Shown: one piece after another, positions 59,734 through 64,000 of the stretch
How positions within the stretch are numbered: the stretch's first letter is position 1
Layout: the number at the start of each line of letters is the position of its first letter
Source: Lantana camara
Taxonomy: Eukaryota > Streptophyta > Magnoliopsida > Lamiales > Verbenaceae
Length of the DNA: 64,000 nt
NCBI GenBank assembly: GCA_037501455.1
Contig: CM074858.1
Location: 82,310,501-82,374,500 of the forward strand
Reading direction: 5' to 3'
The notes under the pieces: model-generated
What the model was told of the DNA's origin: nothing
The model's input: the letters and a program-made list of their open reading frames with translations, nothing else
Database searches by the model: none
Translations under genes and position numbers: made by a program

Positions 59734-60559
59734 CCTCTGCTCAATGAGCATGGATGATAGGGCCTTGCAATCCTATCATCAATAGGAGACTAGGGACGGG
59801 TCCGGCACCACGTATTGTCCTCGGGTTATTGCATGATTTCCATTCCATGAATGTGTTACATGAATACACTATCGCACGATTGCACGGTAAATTGAATTGC
59901 ATGATCACCTATTAATTAACAATCAAGCAAGCATGTTTCATGTTCATTTGGAGTACGGTTGGTGACTACCCTCACTCGCCGGGGCCATGTATTGATTGCA
60001 TGAAAATGAACAAGTATTTAATACTGATAGTTATATTCTCGGGCGAAGAGTACTTCATTCTTGAACTTATATATTTATCTTTTATAAGTCTTTACCCAAG
60101 AATATGACTTGCATGTTATTTGATCTAATATGTATTTAAACCCCTCACTCGGTCTTCACAGACTGACGCCTCCACCTTTCAGGTTATTGCAGGTGCACGC
60201 TAGGCGGGAGTTAAGTCGAGTCGAGTCCAGTTCATGTAGTCGAGTCAACCATGGTTCGTGTATTTGGTTATTTATTATTACTTATGAAATTATGTTAATG
60301 TTATTGTTTTTATATTTAGAGATGATAATGTATTGATATGCAAAGTTGCAATACAGTTCATGTATTGTTGGTAATTGTTACTGTTTAAATTATGCTTCTG
60401 CTTAATTATGTCGCATGTATGAGTTAATCCCGCCTAGCTTGTCAGTTATTGCATTGTCACCCGTTCGTTATAGGTTAGTTCATGTACGGATTGGCCGTTT
60501 CGTGTGTGGATTGACCTATAGTGCGGGATGTGGCACCTCCACGTGTACGGGGTGCTACA
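59734..60559 (+). mobile_element. Solo LTR E, last segment
   Basis: Continues E after G and ends GGGTGCTACA. Contains TATTTAAA (60132), a TTTCAGG, GCTAGGCGGGA (60199) with its complement (60428), and the 3' hairpin. Confidence 0.85.
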
Positions 60560-62586
60560 TTCTAAGCTAAGTTTTTCCCATTGAGCAAGACCACGAAGTA
60601 CAGGAATGATATTCAAGGGTTCAGACAATTAGATGGGGAATCCTTCTTTGAGGCTTGGGAGAGATTTAAAGATTTTCAGAAGAAGTGTCCGCATCATGGT
60701 ATTCCTGGTTGGTTACTGATTCAGACATTCTATAATGGGATGTCCCCAACTTTCAGAGGGGCGATAGATGCCGTAGTTGGCAGAGCATTCTTGTTAAAAT
60801 CTGAAGCAGTAGCCACCAAACTGTTAGATAACATGTCCCAGAATGATGTGTTTGTGCACGAGAGGAGCCATTCCCAACCAATCAAGGTGGCAGCAGGAGT
60901 CTCAGTGTCAGATGGCCTAACCGCCATCAATGTTCAGTTTAAAGCTATAAACAAGAGATTGGACCAACTTTCTATGAACGCAGTTGGAACTATAGCCCAA
61001 CCAGATCAGGTAACTTGTGAAATTTTTAGTGGTCCACATTCATTTAACGTGTGTCCTTATACCAATGCAGGTGAACAGGTGCAATAGCAAGTGAATTATG
61101 CAAATAACTCCAAGCCAGTGAATGATCCTTACTCGAACACCTACAACCCAGGATGGAAAAACCATCCTCATTTTTCTTGGTCTAACAATCAAAATGTCCA
61201 ATAACCACCACCTCAGCCTAGACCACAGTTCCAGCCTAGGCCACAATTTCCACCGAGACAACAATGCCAATTTCAGGGCCAACAGCAATATCCACCACCT
61301 CCTCCCTAAAATCAACCTCAACAGGTACAAAAGCAAGGATGGGAGGACGCACTTGAGAAATTCATAGCCGTGCCTACGGATCGATATCAGAAGTTGGAGA
61401 CTCAAGTGGAACAGGTGGTAAATCAAAACAAAAATTTGGAGACGCGGATTGGTCAGATTGCCCAATGTTTAAATATGAGAGGGCCAGGAATGTTGTCAAG
61501 TCAAACTGAAAATAATCCTAAGGAACATGGTAAGGCCATATTTATACGAAGCGGTGGAGAGTGTGAAGGTCCAAGGTTGCTTGCAGATTCTGATGTTGAC
61601 TATTTTGCCTGTGAAAAGGTAGAAGAGGTAATTGGTATTGAAAAGGTGAGCATAGAGGAGAAAAAGGAAAAGTTCCCTTCAAACCCAAAGGTGAGAGTGG
61701 CACCCAAGGAACATGTGCCACTTGTTCCTTTTCCTCAGAGATTACAGAATCAGAAATCAGAGAAACAATTTGAGAAGTTCTTGAGTATCTTGAAGTAGCT
61801 TCACGTTAATATCCCCTTTGTGGATGCATAAATGCCCACACACTTGAAGTTTTCAAAGGAATTGGTTTCAAGAAAAGGGAAGTCTGAAGACTTCGCCATG
61901 GTCGCACTTACTGTGGAGTGCAGTGTTATTATTCAGCATAAGCTTCCCCCGAAGCTCAAGGATCCCGGGAGTTTTTCTATACCTTTAACTATTGGCTCCT
62001 TACAATTTCAAGATGTTTTATGTGACTTAGGATCTAGTGTGAGTCTAATCCCTTTATCTACTTACAGGAAATTAAGAGTGAAGGAGCTCAAATCGACTAG
62101 CATGACGCTCCAACTAGCTGACGGATCGGTGAAATACCCTATAGGAATTCTTGAAGATGTGTTGGTAAAAGTTGGAAATTCTACATCCTTAATGATTTTG
62201 TAGTCCTCGATGTTGAGAACGATGAAGGTTCGCCATTCATACTTGGAAAACCGTTTCTAGCCACGGTTAGAGCGGATATCGATGTTCAAAATGGGTGTCT
62301 CGCATTCATATTAGGGGATGAAAGAATGGAGTTTAAGATTTTTAGTTCCATGACATTACCACCGGTACCGGGTGACTGTTGTATGATCGGGGCAATAAGT
62401 GAGACCACGGACAGAGTGGTATTATTCATGCCGAGAAGGGATTCGATTAATTGGGGAAGGAAATCGAATTCACGAAATTCAATAAGAGAGAATGTGTTGG
62501 AATTAGATACGTGGAAATCGAGCTCCGACGTTATGATTAGCAAGAACGAGGTCACTCCTTATGACTCGTCACTTGGGGATCGTTGA
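60560..62586 (+). pseudogene. Athila gag C-terminal part and protease
   Basis: Resumes the gag frame after LTR E (AKFFPLSKTTKYRNDIQGF). The gag core GESFFEAWERFKDFQKKCPH and GWLLIQTFYNGM is typical of Athila. In-frame stops lie at 60563, 61085, 61202, 61307, 61796 and 61829; those at 61085, 61202, 61307 and 61796 fit Gln codons changed by C-to-T. The frame is kept from 60560 to about 62165. The protease shows FQDVLCDLGSSVSLIPLS with the active Asp at 62024. A frameshift near 62168-62175 precedes DFVVLDVEND and GKPFLATVRADIDVQNG. A final open stretch ends at 62586. RT, RNase H and integrase do not follow. Confidence 0.82.
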
Positions 62587-63031
62587 TCCTTAATCCGGTT
62601 TTCAAAATCAAGCTAACGACTATAACTTAGAACTAACTTTTCTTTCCCTTTTCTTTTCCCTTTCTTTATTTTCTTTGCTTTCGTTCTCGTTTTTTTTGTG
62701 TTAATTTTGGGTTATCTCTCTCGTTTTGCAGGTTAGTTGATGCGTTGCTAGGCGTTTGAAGTTAGAATGGATGCAAGGACCGTGATTTGAGTTTTAATGA
62801 CAACGTTGAGGTCCATTTATTTTGTGCATCGCTTGTGCTTGAGATTGATTTGTCTGTGTGGAGAATGAATAGATGCACTTGTTGCAATATGTGCTTGAGA
62901 TGATTATATGTTTCGAGATTGGTGTACTATGGTTTGATTGATTATGATGAGTTAATTTGTGTTAATTAATGTGATTAAGCACCATCCGAGTCGTGCTCGG
63001 GTCTAACTCAGGTTTTTGGGCGGAATTAGTA
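62587..63031 (+). other. Post-pol-like spacer of the Athila element
   Basis: No coding capacity. The stretch AAATCAAGCTAACGACTAT near 62607 resembles the sequence that usually follows integrase in Athila-like elements (from memory of the family). A pyrimidine-rich run ends in TTTTGCAG at 62730. This supports an internal deletion of RT to integrase rather than truncation. Confidence 0.5.
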
Positions 63032-63230
63032 GGAACGGGCGTTACCCTATTCTAGGTGTTTTTCAGTAACACTCGTTAATGGAGTCAGGTGCCTTAAGCA
63101 TAGTTGGTAACGGGTGTTACACTTTCGCAAGCTATTTTTAGTAACGCCCATTAATAGGTACAGGCGTCGGGGACAATAGGGGTAACGGGCGTTACCCCTG
63201 GTAAGCATAAACTCAGTAACGCCCGTTACC
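63032..63230 (+). promoter_or_regulatory. Second GTAACGCCCGTTAC palindrome array
   Basis: Six copies or variants near 63032, 63066, 63105, 63139, 63181 and 63215, alternating GTAACGGGCGTTAC and GTAACGCCCGTTAC forms. The flanks do not match the LTR array, so this is not a simple duplication of that part of the LTR. It ends about 100 bp before TATAAAA at 63328. Confidence 0.7.
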
Positions 63231-63327
63231 TGTGTAGAATCGCGAATCCTTTAGGGGTTAGGAAACACGTTTTTAAGGCTCAATTCTCTTCCTTTTCGAA
63301 TTAGGATCTTCCTCCCCTACACAAACC

Positions 63328-63494
63328 TATAAAACCCACACTCCCTCTCCTCTTCCAAACACCCACACGACACACCACCCATATAAAGAGTAGCAGCTTC
63401 TCCTTCCGGCAAGAGACCACCACGTGTTGTCACCACTTTTCCAGCGTCCCACCATTGCAAACACACACTCACTCTTCTCCCCTCTTGTGTCTTG
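63328..63494 (+). promoter_or_regulatory. Putative internal promoter and first exon
   Basis: TATAAAA at 63328-63334 (and TATAAAG at 63382) followed by a CA- and CT-rich stretch typical of plant 5' UTRs, ending CTTG before GTAAGT. Inferred from motifs only. Confidence 0.5.
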
Positions 63495-63913
63495 GTAAGT
63501 TAACATCCTACACTTCGTATAGAGTTTGATTTAATTCTTCCAATCTAAGTATGGAACCCGAGGATTAATTGCATGTTAGGATGAATTTTTGGATGGAATT
63601 GATGAATATTGAGAGATCATGCATGCTAGAGTTAGGGTTAATGATAGGAAGTGAATTTAAACTTGAATTTAGTGAATTTTTGTAGAACCCTAGTCTTTAA
63701 TTAGCCTTTGAATCCGAATTTTGGGGTTGGATGTGGAGAATATCGAGCTTAGTTGTTCTCCTATAGGGTGGTATTGATTTGAGTTGGGTAGGTTGAAGAA
63801 TTTTAGCAAAAACTCACACTCTAGGACTATGCACATAAGGTGTTTGCTAAATTTCCTGAGTGAATTGTGATTGATATTTGTGTGCTTTACCTTGCTATAT
63901 TTGTTTAATTCAG
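63495..63913 (+). other. Putative 5'-UTR intron
   Basis: GTAAGTTAAC at 63495 and TTTAATTCAG ending at 63913, with an AT-rich body of 419 bp. Both splice sites fit plant consensus. The acceptor is five bases before an ATG. Confidence 0.5.
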
Positions 63914-63918
63914 GTACC

Positions 63919-64000
63919 ATGGGACGTACTAAGCGTCCTCGAGCCATTGAACCCTTCACTACCTCATTCCCCGAGGATCATCAACCGCGGGAATCTGTCA
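63919..64000 (+). CDS. Start of an ORF, unknown protein, cut by window end
   Basis: ATG at 63919 in a good context (ACCATGGG), open for 27 codons to the window end. Starts MGRTKRPRAIEPFTTSFPED, basic at the N-terminus. It occupies the place of the extra (env-like) ORF found after pol in some Athila elements, and short basic starts of this kind are seen in retrotransposon-borne plant ORFs. I do not recognise a domain. Upstream signals suggest its own promoter and a 5'-UTR intron. It could instead belong to another element nested here. Confidence 0.5.
   Translation, partial: MGRTKRPRAIEPFTTSFPEDHQPRESV

Larger units (their letters stand above)
29179..60559 (+). mobile_element. Solo LTR E (Tekay-like), interrupted by B and G
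   Basis: Three pieces, 29179-30316, 43029-43684 and 59734-60559, make an LTR of about 2.6 kb from TGTAACGCCCC to GGGTGCTACA. Perfect TSDs and no internal region mark it as a solo LTR left by LTR-LTR recombination. TATTTAAA (60132) before CCCCTCACTC is the likely core promoter. It is in the same family as F and G. Several short ORFs in it are not supported. Confidence 0.88.
27034..64000 (+). mobile_element. Athila-type gypsy element, continues past window
   Basis: Plus strand. LTR 27034-28548 (TGTTGAG to CATAACA), PBS TTGGCGCTGTTGTCGGGGA at 28558, an Athila-like gag start, then solo LTR E inserted in gag, and gag-protease resuming at 60560. RT, RNase H and integrase are not seen between protease and 62600, where post-pol-like sequence begins. 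The 3' LTR is beyond 64000. Probably a non-autonomous derivative. Confidence 0.8.

Noticed and set aside
61040..61465. 141-residue minus-strand ORF over Athila gag
   Set aside because: Antisense shadow of the Pro/Gln-rich gag tail; Leu-rich composition is an artefact.
63690..63959. 89-residue minus-strand ORF
   Set aside because: Overlaps the proposed 5'-UTR intron and the ATG at 63919; no domain and no promoter signal on that strand.

Overview
The window is repeat DNA from a plant nuclear genome, with no host gene that I can support. Evidence for a plant: Ty1/copia elements of the Angela/BARE type primed by initiator tRNA-Met, a Ty3/gypsy chromovirus of the Tekay/Del type with a C-terminal chromodomain, an Athila-type gypsy element, a Mutator-like palindromic element and a small Mutator-like MITE. 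Many solo LTRs and deep nesting point to a large, TE-rich, probably flowering-plant genome. I cannot name the species.

Layout. The outermost layer is a plus-strand copia element P (LTR ending at 968, PBS at 971, leader to 1188, resuming 25894-27033). Two large blocks sit inside its leader. Block 1 (1189-25888, TSD GTTTT) is a minus-strand Tekay gypsy element. Its coding region (22770-18295) is one reading frame broken only by five nonsense codons. Its 3' LTR carries a minus-strand copia insertion, A (2513-17030), built as LTR-internal-LTR-truncated internal. The first LTR of A holds a 2.7 kb near-perfect palindrome (3422-6111, 9-bp TSD) with a tRNA-like module in each arm, and one arm holds a 283-bp MITE (4076-4358, 9-bp TSD). 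Block 2 (27034 to beyond the window) is a plus-strand Athila-type element. Its gag is split by a solo LTR E (29179-60559, TSD TTCTA). E contains copia B (30317-43023, TSD TTTTG), which holds solo LTR F (33851-36426). E also contains solo LTR G (43685-59728, TSD TGTAC), which holds copia C (44095-57739, TSD CTCTT), which holds solo LTR D (48708-52769, TSD ATTTT). The deepest stack is six elements: P, Athila, E, G, C, D.

How the parts work together. Copia B still encodes a nearly complete gag, protease, integrase, RT and RNase H polyprotein. Copia A, its tandem remnant and copia C share LTRs, PPT and leader with B, but all carry the same decayed coding region, with LEDD where the RT motif YVDD should be. 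They look like a lineage that spread using proteins from a relative such as B. The Athila copy has gag and protease but appears to jump straight to post-pol sequence. It then shows a second promoter-like region, a 5'-UTR intron and the start of another ORF at 63919.

The most striking unexplained pattern is regulatory. Every LTR family here carries its own array of short palindromes: CACGTG in copia A/B/C, GACACGGCCGTGTC in Tekay, GGGAACGGCCGTTCCC in E/F/G, and GTAACGCCCGTTAC in Athila. The Athila array occurs twice in the same element, once around the LTR TATA box and once just upstream of the internal TATA box before the second ORF.
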